A model generated the notes under the pieces. It saw nothing but the letters and a program-made list of their open reading frames with translations, was not told the DNA's origin and made no database searches. Position numbers and translations under genes: made by a program. Shown here piece by piece: positions 12,701-27,496 of a stretch of DNA of 64,000 nt (position 1 is the stretch's first letter; every line of letters starts with the position of its first letter). Source of the DNA: Apis mellifera. Taxonomy: Eukaryota > Arthropoda > Insecta > Hymenoptera > Apidae. The stretch covers positions 2,331,001 through 2,395,000 of the forward strand of contig NC_037649.1 in the NCBI RefSeq assembly GCF_003254395.2. The letters run 5' to 3'.

Positions 12701-14736
12701 TATTATAAAAAATATAATATAATTATCATTGATTATTTCATCAAAATATTTTTACGATATGGATAAATATGTTGAAAATATTTGTAAAAAATTTTTTTCT
12801 AATAAAATAAAACAATTATTAATTATATTCCAAATAATATAACAAATATGAAAAATTATTATTTTAACACGATAATATGAAAAAAACGTAATAATGTACA
12901 AATATCACAGAAGTATCCAATTAAATAAAAAAAATATATTTAAAATTACTATTTATATATATTTAAAATTATATATTAATAAAAACAAACATTAAATTCA
13001 TTTTCTGTAAATACATATCTATTTACTTTATAATATTATTCTCTGATAATTATTCTAATAGTTTGAAAATAAAAATGGATTGAAAGCTGGATACTTTTTT
13101 TTTTTATGACCGGTTATACATTAAATGAAACGATTAAATTTATCGTTGGGATGCGGTTCTCCAAACAGCTTAAATATAGCGCGTATTTGATTTAAAACGG
13201 AACTGACTGAGAATCAGGCGTAGCCTGCGTGCAGTAGACGAAATGTACACGGAACGTGTCAGAGCAACAGCGAGTTGACCTACTTCAGCTGTCTGCCTTC
13301 AAATAGACCATTTCACTTAAGAGTATTTCGCTGACGTATTTCGCAACGTCTTGATCGAGTGGACCACGGAAGATATCTCAATTTCAAGGTTAAACATACG
13401 TGCTGCGTTGTAAAACCTTGCTTCGAGTATCTTTAAAAGGTTGAATATATACATAATAGTCTTCTCACACTAAAAGAACATCGTAATCTTCTAAGCTTTT
13501 AATCTTCTGCTTTTTTTTCTGAAATCTGATCCTAATAAAGTGAAGTCTTATATTTTAATAGGAGTAAAATGAAATTTTCTTTAGTTTCAATAATAGGATA
13601 ATAGAATTAAGAGAAATTAGAATTAAGAAATAATATTTAAACTATTAACGTAAATATATTATTATTGTAATATTTATTTCTATTTGTTTATTATTTGTTA
13701 TTTCATTTGTAATAAAGTAAAATAATAGTAATACTATTTAATATTTTTAGTAAATTCTATTTATATTTATAATATTATTGAAATTTTTAATTTGTATCTT
13801 TATTACATTATATTTATTTATTTATATGCAAATGATAGAATAAAAATAAATATATTTATTATTTTTGACTAGAAATCAAGATTAGTTTAATATGCATTTT
13901 CATATATTATTATAGAAATTATTAAAATAAAACTAATTTCATAAGAATAATAAAATTTCATAAAAATATTTATTATATTTCCAACAAAATAATAATATTT
14001 TCAATTTAAGACTATTAACTAGAGTATTAGATTAACTAAAACTAACTATTTACAACAATTATTTTTTTTCATAATTATTCTAATAAATACATTAATTACA
14101 AAAATAAAAAATCTGAAATCAATTAATTTCATTATATAAAATCTATTATTTTTAAGAAATTTCCTAGTAACATAATTTTCAAACAATAAATCGAATTGAA
14201 AAGCACTATGAAACAAAAAAGGTTCGAAAATTCATGCTGATGATTCACGAAGGAAGTTGTCAAGATTTTTAATCGAACAAAATCGTGGCCTTCGACTGAA
14301 CAATACCTTCTTCCCAAAGGAAAGAAAAAAATATGAGATAAAAAAGATTTATCAATATCAAAATTATTGAATAAAAATTGTCTGGATTTTTATCAAATTA
14401 AATTTAATAATATTATTATAAATTATAATCGATAAATCTTTATTAATCTCTTACATTTTTATAAAATTTTTCTATTATTATCTTATATATTTCTTTTTTT
14501 TTGATTATAATATTATATTGACACGAAATATATTTATTTATTGTATTTTTAATTTTAATTGTGAAAAAAAAAACAGTTATAAAAACAGTGATAACAATAT
14601 AAAAGATTTCAATAATTAAGAAAAAAAATTCATAAATCGTTAAATAATTAAAAATTACAATTTCTTTTAATCGATCTAACAATATTTTCTAAAAAATAAT
14701 TAATGAAAATTTTCTTTCCCTTCTTTCCTTTGAGTT

Positions 14737-14818
<82 letters not shown>

Positions 14819-17800
14819 CACTCACTCACTCACTCACTCACTCACTCACTCTCCCTCTCTAAAACAAAGACTTGGGAATTGAAATATTTTTATATGAAAA
14901 TATTATTTTACTTGATATCTATATGAAATAAATATTTATTATTTACATTTGGATTCGATATAAATATTTATATTTCATTTGAATATAACACAATAAATAT
15001 CTAAATGATTTGTTTCTACTTTGCTTATTTACAATTAATATATATATTAATGTATTAATATATAAATGTAATGATATTATATATTAATATAATATATTAT
15101 ATAATTTAAATATATTATAAAATTACTATTATTGAAATTTATATTTGAAATATAGCAATATGCCCGATTAATTGCGATATAATTTTCATCAATTCCTGAA
15201 ATTAAAAATAAAAAAAAAAATTCTGAGGCATGTATATCTTCTTTAGAAACATGAACATAATTTTCTATTTCATTTATAAAAAATTTTCGATGTAAACTAA
15301 GCGAATAAAAAAGAAAAAAACCAACAATTCTTATACCTAGATAATTGACACAGTCCTACAACATTTAATCGACCAGTATTATGCTACATTCTTCTACCAT
15401 TTTCTATCATCTATTATTTTATTTTATTTCGTTCAAAATAATATGAATCAATTTAAAACATATGTATGAATTACTATTTCTTTATGCAATCATTATTTAA
15501 AAAAAAAAAAAAATATTAGAAACATTTATCTCTATCTATCTATCTTTCAACATTTTTCTATTTCCTTCAACCTTATGTACACATTCAGTATATTCCCATA
15601 CAAAATCATCCCAAACAATCCCATCGAGCGATTCAATCAGCTGATACGAACCACAAACAAATCTTGGCGTACGGATGCAATCGTTCAACAATTACCGCTT
15701 CTCGATCTTCAAAGAATTGGCGCACACGATTCTACTTCGAAAGTATCGAACGAATCTTTCAACGAAAAACAAAACCGTATCGAAAGGAAGGAAAGATCAA
15801 AGAGGCGCGCACAACAACTAAACCCGTTGGGGAAGTTGGTCTCGATGTAAATCACTCTGTGACGAGCGTACGGAAGAGGAAGAATCGCGTGGCATCGCGA
15901 CAGAACGTTCTTGCGCCAATAAGGAATCGGCGAGTAGTTGTGAATACGGCTCGCTCGCTTTCGGTTTCTGCTTCGGGTTCGTGCGTTGGAACACTTCCAA
16001 CAATTCTTCGAAACGGCGACCAGGGGGAACGGTGGAATTGATAGCGCAATTCGGTGTGTATCCTTTTCGAAGGATCCATCGCGCTAAAGAGGTCATAGGA
16101 TTATGCGCAAAGGCCGCCCTTTTACCCGCAACGCCGCCCACCACCAGACACTTCATCCCCTCTGTACCGCGCATGCCAAAATATAAAGGAAGACAATGTG
16201 ATGGTATTCGAATATCGAGGATTTAAAAATACTCGAATATTCTCTTCGAAACAAAGAGTAATCTGGATAATGGTGTTTAAAATGAGAAATAAAGATGTTT
16301 GCATTTAAATATTTCCACTATTTGAAACGGAGCGATGATAAGTGATTTCGATGATTATTTTGATCTTTTTTTTTTTTTTTTAAATTTGAATTAATTCAAG
16401 TGAATATTTTTTTCGTTATATTCGATGGAATATTTAAATATTATTTTTATGAAATTCTAAAATTACACGATTATTGAAATTTGCATTTATATTAATTAAA
16501 AAATATAAATATAAATATTTTTGCAACGAATGTTTTTGTTTTCTTTTATTATACCTTTTTATTTATTTCGTTTTTAAGTTAGGTTTATTAGATTTTACGT
16601 TTCTTATTGACTATTAAATATTTATTTCAAAATAATATTTGAAATAATCAAAAAACAAATTTAGAAATATAAAATATCTCAACAAAATAATTTCATTTGC
16701 TATACTTTAAATAAATTTTTCCCTATAAATATTTATCACAATAAATAAATTTTTAAAACTATTTCAGTGAATAATTTCATTTATTATATTTTAGATAAAT
16801 AATTTCCGTAGATATATTTATTATTACGATTTGAAATAAACTTTCAAATTCTATTTTATTTTTATAAAATTATTATAATATTATTATAATTATATTCAAT
16901 ATTTTTTGTTTAAAAAATATTCAATACTCGTAGCAAATAAGTTTTTTAGAATTTTTTTTGGTGATTTTTAATCGTTTCGCGTGAGAAAGTCTAGCGTGTT
17001 TATAGTCCTTTCTTATACAAAAAATTACCAGCGTAGACTTGGGAATATGACAAGGTTAACGTGTAGGCGGATTTGACAACGTTGAGGGTGGATTGGATCG
17101 ATTGGCGCAAGTTGCAGAAGTTCTTTTCAACTTATCTTTATTGGAGCAGAATTCTAGAAAAAGGTAATTTCTTTTTTTAAATCGAAAAGTTTCGGAAAAA
17201 ATAGTTAATTTGTTAATAATGAAAAAATTTTGCAAATAAATGATTTTTTAAGAATTTTTTTTCTAAGAATATATGAAATATACAATGATCAATAATTAGT
17301 TTTAATAATCCTAGATATAAATTAAGTAAATTATTAAGTAAATCCAATTTTTTTCCAAGTTTTAAAGCGTAGATTGGTAATATTATTCTTGGTTATTTTG
17401 AAAATAAAGATTTTTTTTGGCACGTAACCATGATAAATACAAGAAGTCAAAAATAAGCTTAATGCTGTTTTATTAACAGATTCTACATAAATAGAAAAAT
17501 AACCCCACGTGACCTATATACAAGGTGAGTCATGTAACGTGGTCATTTTAAATAACTTATAAATTATTTGTTGTGTGAAAAGATATTTCATAAAAAGATT
17601 GCATGGCACAGAAAAAGTTATAATTTTGTTTCTTTTACGTCATAAATCGATAAATTATAGAAATTTATATGTTTAAATGTAAAATGTAAAAAATTATCAA
17701 GATCGACTAGCATTTTATTTCAATGTTTCATAAATAATAAAAAAAAATTGTTTCATCATTGTAATCTAAAGTTAAGAATAATAAAACGACATTTATTTAC

Positions 17801-20800
17801 TTAAAAAATATACAAGAAAAATGATTTGCTATTTTTAAATCTTTTGTAAGAAATTCTTTTAGAACATATGAAAATTAACTTTGTTTTTTTAAATAATAAT
17901 ATTTTTATTTTTTAATAATTAAAAAACTATTAAAAATTAAAACAGATTGATATTTCCTTTAAAAATTTACAAAACCATTTATTACACATTAAATTAAAAA
18001 AATTATTGGATTTTGAATTTTATAAAATTTAATAAATCTCCATCAGTTGTTAAAAATATACATTAAAAAAAATTAATCTTCATATATTCTTTATGTCTAT
18101 TTGCAAAAAAATTAATAAAATCAAATTATTTATCTGCTATTAAGTCATGCAACATTGAATATTAAATAATTTTTTTTCACAACAAATAATTAGTTGAAAT
18201 AATCATGTTATTTGTTAATCATGTTAATTATAACATAAATATATGTTATTTCAATTAAATAATTATATTTCTAAAATTTTTAATATTTTTAACGTTAAAT
18301 AAGACAAAATATTAAGAATCATAAATCTATTAAATGATTTTAGTCACAGATGTTACAACAAATTTTTTTGAAATAAATAAAATTATTGAAAATAAAAATT
18401 TATTTTTTTGAATCTATCATTGTTTGGAAGAGAATTTCACTAGCAGAAATTATTTATATTGCAAATTATTCATATTGTTACTTTATTATCATTCGATGAA
18501 TGACTGCTGATTTCTCATCATTTGAAATGATAATTACTATTTATCTACGATGTTATGCTCTTATTACGATGCAATTTATCTGTCGATTATAGTACATAAT
18601 AAAGATATGAATAAAAGAAGATCACACATTTATAACATATAATCATAAGTATATAGAATGTTAATATTATTGTGGAATATTTTTTTGATTTTTGAAATAA
18701 TACAAACAAAACAAATATAAAATCAATCAATCAAAAATATAAAAAACATTGGTATAGGAAAATGACGATTGATATTTATTTATTAAGTTAAACAATACAA
18801 CTAAGCTCGAAATAATTTTATATATATATATGTATCATATATATGTAAAAATAAATAAATAAATAAATAAAAAAAGAATAAATTTTTTTCATTTTAGGCT
18901 TTATTTGAGAAAATTTGCTAAATATAAGCCAATCCCTGATTAAATATGAATGAATTATTGATAAATTCCATAAAAATATAGAATAAAAATCTTTATATTT
19001 CTATTCTTTAAAAAATCAAAAATGAATAAAAGTAATCAAATATTCATGTATTCGACGAATCTTCAAAATCTTGAAATGGAAAAATATAGTTTATATTTTT
19101 TATTTATTTTGTACGTAAAATAATCTTTTATTAATAATCCACAATTTTCTGTGTTTGATATTTTCTTAGTTTCTAAATTTCATTTTTCAACAAATAAAAC
19201 GTTAAATGAAAAAATTATATATATTTTTAATATATTTTTAATATTAAATATATTTTTTTCTAATATTTCTGTTATATATACTGCTATATATAGAATCATG
19301 TTTTACCTACTTATACTACCATGTATACTACTATGTATACTACTATGTATGCATAATGAAGTTAATCTTGATGATTCATGATCAGCTGATATTAGTAAGA
19401 TCAATGTTAAATTCTTTATGCTATGCTATATTGACTATACTATGTTAACTGATTAAAATTATATTACTTATCTTTATTATTTCATTTGATTTATGATCAA
19501 AAGAAAAAAATTTTGCATAATGTTTTATGTTAATTTATAGACATAATTTATATCTCACATTATTATATACACGATATATTTATAAGATAAAGAAAATATA
19601 TGCTACTAAAAGGAATTATTGATAAATCATTTATTATGAATAAATTATTCTATATTTTTCTATTTTATATTAAGACATAATTTTTAATTGGTTTTCCACA
19701 TTGAAAATTTAATAAAAAAAATTATATAAATGACCATATTCAACGATGAGTGAATTATATAAAGATTTTTGTTAATTGAAAAGCTTTAATTTCTTTTCTA
19801 TATTTTACTTAACTTCAGTTTTTAACATTTAAAAAAGTTTATTATTATATTTTCATATTATATTTTTTTGAATATAATATGAATATAATATTCATTTATA
19901 TTTCAAATATAAAATATTATATTTTACATGATATTTAAAACAAAATATTCGAATATCTAATTTTTAACAGTTTTAATTAAAACACAATATGTTCATTACG
20001 AAAATATCAAAATTCAATACAGACATTGAAAAATATTGTACTAATTTATTTGTTACAACTTATCCTTATAAATCTTCTAAATAATTTTTACAGCTGTTTT
20101 TTCTAACATACGCGGAAGAACTTTGCTATTTCTTATCAAACATATATCAAACATATCTACAAAGTGCTAATAGTCATAAATTACTTAATATGTTTTATAT
20201 ATTTCGTTCATTCTTTTGTAAGATATCCTTCAGATATAGCATATGTTTTTTCAATAATTAATAAGTTTTGCAGAATTATATTTGGAACTAATTGATATAA
20301 TCATTTGCAAAAATATTCGAGTACTAATGCTACTAGTTTCTATATTCTATATCTGGAATAAATAAATATATAAATCATTAAAAATGTTTTATACTATATT
20401 AAAGTATAATACAAAAATATCAGAAAATAAAAAAATTATTACTACATTATTACTATAAAATTTTAAACGTTTATTTAAATTTTTTAAAAATATTAGGAAA
20501 AAGTAAATTTTCATGTTATAAAAATATTTAAATATTTAAAAAATTTAAAAGAACTAAAATAAAAGATAAAAATTATAAAAGATAAAAATTATTTTGTTAA
20601 TAATTACCTTTTTATTTAGATGAACTTATTATTTTCTTTTAATAATGTAAATAATAATTTATGCTAACACAAGTTTCTTATTTTCTAATATCTACATAAA
20701 TACTAACTATATATATATATATACATTAATATAATTCAAAACGCTTTTATTAATTTATTTATATTTATTCTAGATGAAACATAAAAGTCAAAATTATATC

Positions 20801-23800
20801 AATATATTAAATATTTTTAGAAATAATTGTTATATTATCGATTATACATCATTGTGACAGGAGTTGTTAATATTCCAACTGTTGGATCATATCATACCTT
20901 TGTATCCAAGAAGAATGACATATGGCAGCGTACAGCACCGGCATCCTTTAACTTCCGTCCGTCTTATCACCTGAATTACAATTGAACAGTTTCGTGATGG
21001 TTGGCGACGTATCGATGTTAAATCAACACTCTTCGACGTATCGAAGAATAAATTTACTATTCATAGAGAGTAATAGCTTTTGATTTTTATTCTTTATGTT
21101 CATAAAAATTGTAATTCGAAATGGAAAAGTTGCTTTGAGTGGCCAATGTTTGTGGAACAAAATATGATTTATACATGCGAAAAATGATTCTTCGTGTGTA
21201 TTACACGTATTCGTTTCAGTTACAGTTGCTATATTTAAGTTTCCATTAGTCCTAGTTCTATTGACACATGGTTCGAGGAAATGTTTATTTTAAATGATTT
21301 TAACTTCCTGTTGTTGTTGTTCTTTTTTTTTTTTATTACTAATTGGAATGGAAATTAAATATTGAATAGAAAGAAATTAATATGAATATAAATCACGAAA
21401 AAAAAATATTGATATGTATATAATGATATAATTATAGAAAATTATTAGGATTTTGATAATTTGTTTTAAGCAATTGAGTTTCTATCTTTTTCTTTTTCAT
21501 CAAATTAAATTAAAAATTAATATTATTCGATTTAATTATTGAATCACAAGATACAAATTTGACAATATTATGTTTCTTTTAATTGAATAAATATTTTTTA
21601 AATAAAAATTTGTTAAATTAATAAATAATGAATTGTATCATTGAATCATTTTTATTAATAATTTTTCAATTTTAATTTGTAAGAATCGAAAATTTAGATT
21701 AACATCAAACTGTCTCTTATATAACTATAGAATTCCTTAAAAATTATTTTTTAATCATCATATAAGTAACTTCTTTTCTAAATATATCTTCATAATTGCC
21801 TTAATTCTAAAAATTAGTAATATACATTTAAAAAAAACAGAAAGAAAATTTAATTGAATTGCTAAAATGAACGAAAAAAATATAATTGACAAAATATTTT
21901 ATTTTATGACAAGAAAAATTTATGATTCTTTTTATTTTCTTGTTTCATGAAAAATATGCAATACATTAAAGATTCATAGATTTATTTAGACCTTAAAATG
22001 AATGTTGCAATTTCATTGAATTAATTAACCAATTAGAAATAATTTCTTAACACATGGAAATATATGAGTCATTAAATATATTGTAATATCCAACGTGTTT
22101 TTCTAATTTAGATAATATCTTTTTGAGAAAGAACAAACTAAGAAATGTTATTTCTTATTCACAAACTTTGGATTCCTATCTTTTTATTTTTAAAAAAACT
22201 TGGAGAGTTAAGAATAATGCATTTTTCATTAATATGTGTGCTTTAAAATCATAGAAATTTTTATTTACTTCTGTGTAATAATAAAGCTGATTAAATTCTC
22301 AATAAAATTTTAGTTTTATAATAAAGATTTTTATTTATAATAATACTAAAATATATATTAACAATTATTTATTCTCACGATTGTACTTCATCAGATATTG
22401 TATCTTATTCCCAATGCATTCAACGTTTGCTATAAACTTGGAATAAAATTTTTTTAATTATATAGCGTTGAATTGTTTAATTTTTGAATTATGAAATTAA
22501 TTGAAAGAAATACGAAATTAGAAAATATTCATAACTGTAAAAGTTGCGTGTTTGTTAAAAGAAAAAATTCATACTATGAATAATTTGAATATTTTTAAAA
22601 TAAGATCCAGTTTCTTTTGCAATTGCATTAAAGTAATTTAAAATTAAATTTAAGATTTTAATTTGACTAATTATATTATATATTATAATAGCTATGATAT
22701 GTTATATATTAATGATAGGTTGAATAAGAACAGCTATGAAATTAGATATTACATCGAATAAATAAGTATCTTACAATCAGTCATGTATATCATATATGAA
22801 TTGCACATATGCGATTATGTAAGAAAGAAGCACATAAAATAAAAAATAATACAAAATAAATGCAGCATATAAAATAGCATCAAATTTATTAATTAGATAA
22901 ATTTACTAAGATAACTCGCTTAATAAAAAGATAGATATATATATTCTGAAAACATTCTGGAAGCATTATCACATTTTTTGATTTTTATTGAAAATGAGAA
23001 AAAATAAGTTTAAATTAAATTAAGTTAATTAAGTTAAATTATAAAAAAAATCAAAAAATGGATATTACGTATATCTTTTTGTTTTCCATTACATTGCAAA
23101 ACAGATTTTATTTCATTTTGTGTAAAATGATAGATCTTGTAATGAGATATTTTTATATATTTGATAAAAAAAATAATAATAGAAAGAATAATAATTCGAT
23201 GATGTATATGATAATAATTAGATGATAAATAGAAGAAATATTCAAAGATTAAAGATCCACAGATTCAGATTATATTTATTTAACTATTAATTATAGCGAC
23301 TTCATACAATTCAAAATTATTTATAATTCAAAAATATTTAGAGGTCTGCTGGAAAGATATTAAATGGAAATTTAGAAATGCAAGAAATGCAAGAATTTTT
23401 TATTCTTTATCATTCCTCGGTAATTGAAAAAGTACTCATGATGCAATCATAATTAATTAAATCTATTACAGACTATCAAGAAATATCTATATAAGTTTAC
23501 GTAAAAATATAATAAAGAAAATTTTTCTAATTTTTTGCAATTTTTTTACACAAAACTATTAATATATTTACTTTTCTGTTGGATGTTTTAAAGTATATAT
23601 CTTATCCATAGATATAATAGTATATAGATATAATTGATGTAAAGTTAGTTATACTAGCTATTTGAACAGTTGGCAACAATTTATAAATTATATTCGTCAA
23701 CGATATAGATTGAAGACAGTTAAAAACAATGAAAGAACAAGAATTAGTTATCGAACACTTTTTAATGTTAATAATGTTCATGAATATTCGCTAATGAATA

Positions 23801-25237
23801 TTTCAATATAACACCTTGTTTTTTTGATGCTCGTATGACCTTGGCTTAAATAAAAAGAGCATTTGACTTTTCCTGCTGCAATATATAAAAAAACGTAGAT
23901 TCGTTTAGTCGAATTAATTTCAAGAAATGGTGGGAATGTATGTCTGCGTCTATTACAGGCATTATTATTATTGTACATCTAAATTGAAATAACTCGAGCA
24001 TTGTATTTTCTATTTAGAAAATAATACATAGATATGTCATGAAAGACTTTTGCTATTCAATGAGTGAAATCTATAACAGAAACTAATTGTCATACGGAAC
24101 AACGATTAAAAAGTTTTAAAATTAAACGAATTGTTTCCTTTAGCGATAAGGAAATTGGAATAAAACTATACATACGAAATGAGCAAAAAAAGAAAACGAG
24201 GAATTTGAAAAAAAAATAAATTTGCATGACTTGAAGAAGCTTTCTCTTATTCGGATTTTAAGGCTTTTGTAATAAACAATTTTTGTTAGATATATAAAGA
24301 TAACTTTCCTAAAAGGGGAATACGAATCATTAATCTCAACATAAAACTTGTTCACTTATATGAGGAACAAATTCTCAAGATTAGACACTTAAAACATTTG
24401 TCGAAGATATGTCGAATATCTTTATTTTTTCTTTTCTTTCTGCCTTGTATTTGGAATATTCTGACTTTCTTTGCGGAGAAGACGAATATCCTAACATATT
24501 TGAGTAGATATATCGTGAATAGAAATGTATATATTATTTGAAAACATTTTGTGAAAAATTAAGATTTTTTTTGATATGATTACAATCGAAGATTATTAAA
24601 AAGGAGAAATTTTGATTATATTTTTAAAAAATAATTTGGATTAAATTTTTAAATTAGTTTTATTTTTATTTTAGATTAGATTTAGATTTATGATATTTTA
24701 GATTATATTAGTTACTTATATAAATATTAATGTAAAATTTAAATATTTAAAAAAGGTTATTTTCAAGAGGAATTAAGAAAACATTTAAAAAGTGTTATAT
24801 AAAAGTGTTATTTAAAAGTGAAATATATAAAATTCTAATTTAAAATACACAGAATTTATTTTTTCAATAATCGATCATAATTATTTAAAAAAACTTTAAA
24901 TTTAAAATATATAAAATTTAAATTTTTTAGAAAATAAAATTTCTTTTAGGAATTTAAAAATTATTAAAAATTAAGTTATAAATTAATATTCTTTGTAAAT
25001 CAGAAAATATAATAAAATAAGTAATATTTAAAAACTGATTTTCTATAGTAATTATAATTTTGAAATAATTAAAATTACAAATATATATCAGATAAAGATG
25101 ATACAAAAAGATAATACAAATTGTAACATAATAATTTTATATAATATCTATCTTGCTTATATAAGTGTTTCAACGCTTTTGAAATATCAAATGCTTTGTT
25201 GAATAGCAAAATCAATTGATTAGGTAACTCTTTAATC

Positions 25238-25268
<31 letters not shown>

Positions 25269-27447
25269 AGATCTAATTGGACAAATTATATATTATCTAT
25301 AATTATTTGGTTTATTTTGTATATGAATATAAAAAAAGGAATATTATTTCTGAAACTAATAAAATTATGAAAAAATTATTAAAAATTAATAATAATAATA
25401 ATTATTAATATTATCCATTGAACTTTTTTAAAGATTTTAAAAAGCTTCTAAAAAAATCTTGAATAATTTAATAATTCTATGTTACTTTTCAATATTTTTA
25501 GATTATCTAATAAGATTAAATCATAAATATCATCATTTTTCAAGATATAATATAGTTTATTTCTTGAAGAATTTTAAATTAAATGACAATTGAAAAATCC
25601 AGAAATCTGATGGTTATTAAAATTTTATTTACAAATTTAAACGATACGTTCATGAAATGTTACCATAAAAATAAATGATAATGTAACAGACATAAAAATA
25701 CAATAATAGTTTTCATAGCAGATATCATAAAATCTTTTTTATGTTCTTTTTTGCTCGACTAGTAACTTTTATGTCTTTTCGAAATCACATATGAAGACGA
25801 ATGTTGAAAATTTATAATATCAATAAAATCAAACTAAAAACAATTTTAATTCTTTTAAAAAAAGATCAATTTCAAAATATAATACCACGAATATAAATTC
25901 ACGATCACGTTTCCTTTCATAAATTAAATGATATTTATCGATATTCGAATAATTTATTAAATATTATTTTTGCTTTTAAATATTATATATTTACAATACT
26001 TTCAACGCCATAAATGACTTTGATAATAAAAAACAATCAAAATTACTTACAATTAATTACTTATATAATTATAATATAATTAGTAATTATTTATATACAA
26101 AATAATGTATAAAAAGATTCGAAAAAATATAGTGAAAACTATATTGTAAAAATTATCCATTTCAATCATATTTTGTCATAATGTTATTTATACCTATATT
26201 GAATTTCGTGGAAGCTTTTTTGAATATTATTAATATAAAATATATATTTTTTATTATATATCTTATTATATAAATTATTATTATTATTATTATTTTAGTT
26301 TTTAAATTATTAGACATAGACATTACATAAGATATTATATTATCTGATAATGTCATTTTAAAAGAATAATTTCACTAGAAAAATATAATAATATCTATAT
26401 ACTATTTATACTTTCAATTTAATTGCTATTGTGAAAATTATATATTTTTTTTAATTACATTTTCAATTTTTTAATTTCTTTTCAAATAAATTTTTTTAAT
26501 TTTTTTTTTAACTTTTCTAATTAATATCGTATATAAAATATATATTAATTTCAAATTAAATATAAAAATTGAAGAAAAATATGAGATTTTTAACAATTGT
26601 ATTAAAAATTTATAGAATATTATTTTTCTCTTTTTTTTAGATTTATTTGAAACTTAAAATAAAATGTTTTATATATTTAAACTATTAAATTTATTTTTAA
26701 AGTATGTATTTTCAATATCAGTTTATAATACGATTTTTGAGTAATTAAAATATTCACAGATATACAAATATAACCTTTATACTAAAAATTTCTAAGAAAA
26801 TTAGAAAAATTTTTAAAAATTATATTAAAAATTTACATTCTACATATTATTATTTTGTTTTAAATTTCATTAATGTTCTAAAATTCTAAAAATTACTTCA
26901 AGCAAAATTTCATTTATTCACACCTATCACTTTTAATTATGACAAAGATATAAAAAAATAACTAATATGGCGGAGAAAAAAAGAAGAAAAGAGATCTTAT
27001 CGGGAACCAATTTAACGTTATATATAGTTTATTCATAAGCCTCTGTTCATTTATTAAACGCTGACGTCCAGTCTTCATGAGAAATTTTCCTATTATTGCA
27101 AGATTGATCGAAACTTTTTACAAGCCCTCCAGATGGATGGGCAAGTAAAGAGAGCACTGGAGAAAAAATAAACAAGCACAAGGACCTATATACTTAGATT
27201 CTAAGCTCGATTGGTTTTCCCTGCGCTAAATTTGTTATTAATATATTTTTTGTGGATCAGGAAAACAATAGATTTTTCAACGCAATTTTCATTTCAACAG
27301 ATAAAAATATGTATATATATGTAATAACATTTTTCTTTAATAATAATATGCAACTTTTTTATCGCATGATCTAATATATTAGTTTCTAATGGTATCGCGA
27401 CCCAAATTTTATATATTTAGATTGGAGTCATCGTATATTATTAATTA

Positions 27448-27496
<49 letters not shown>

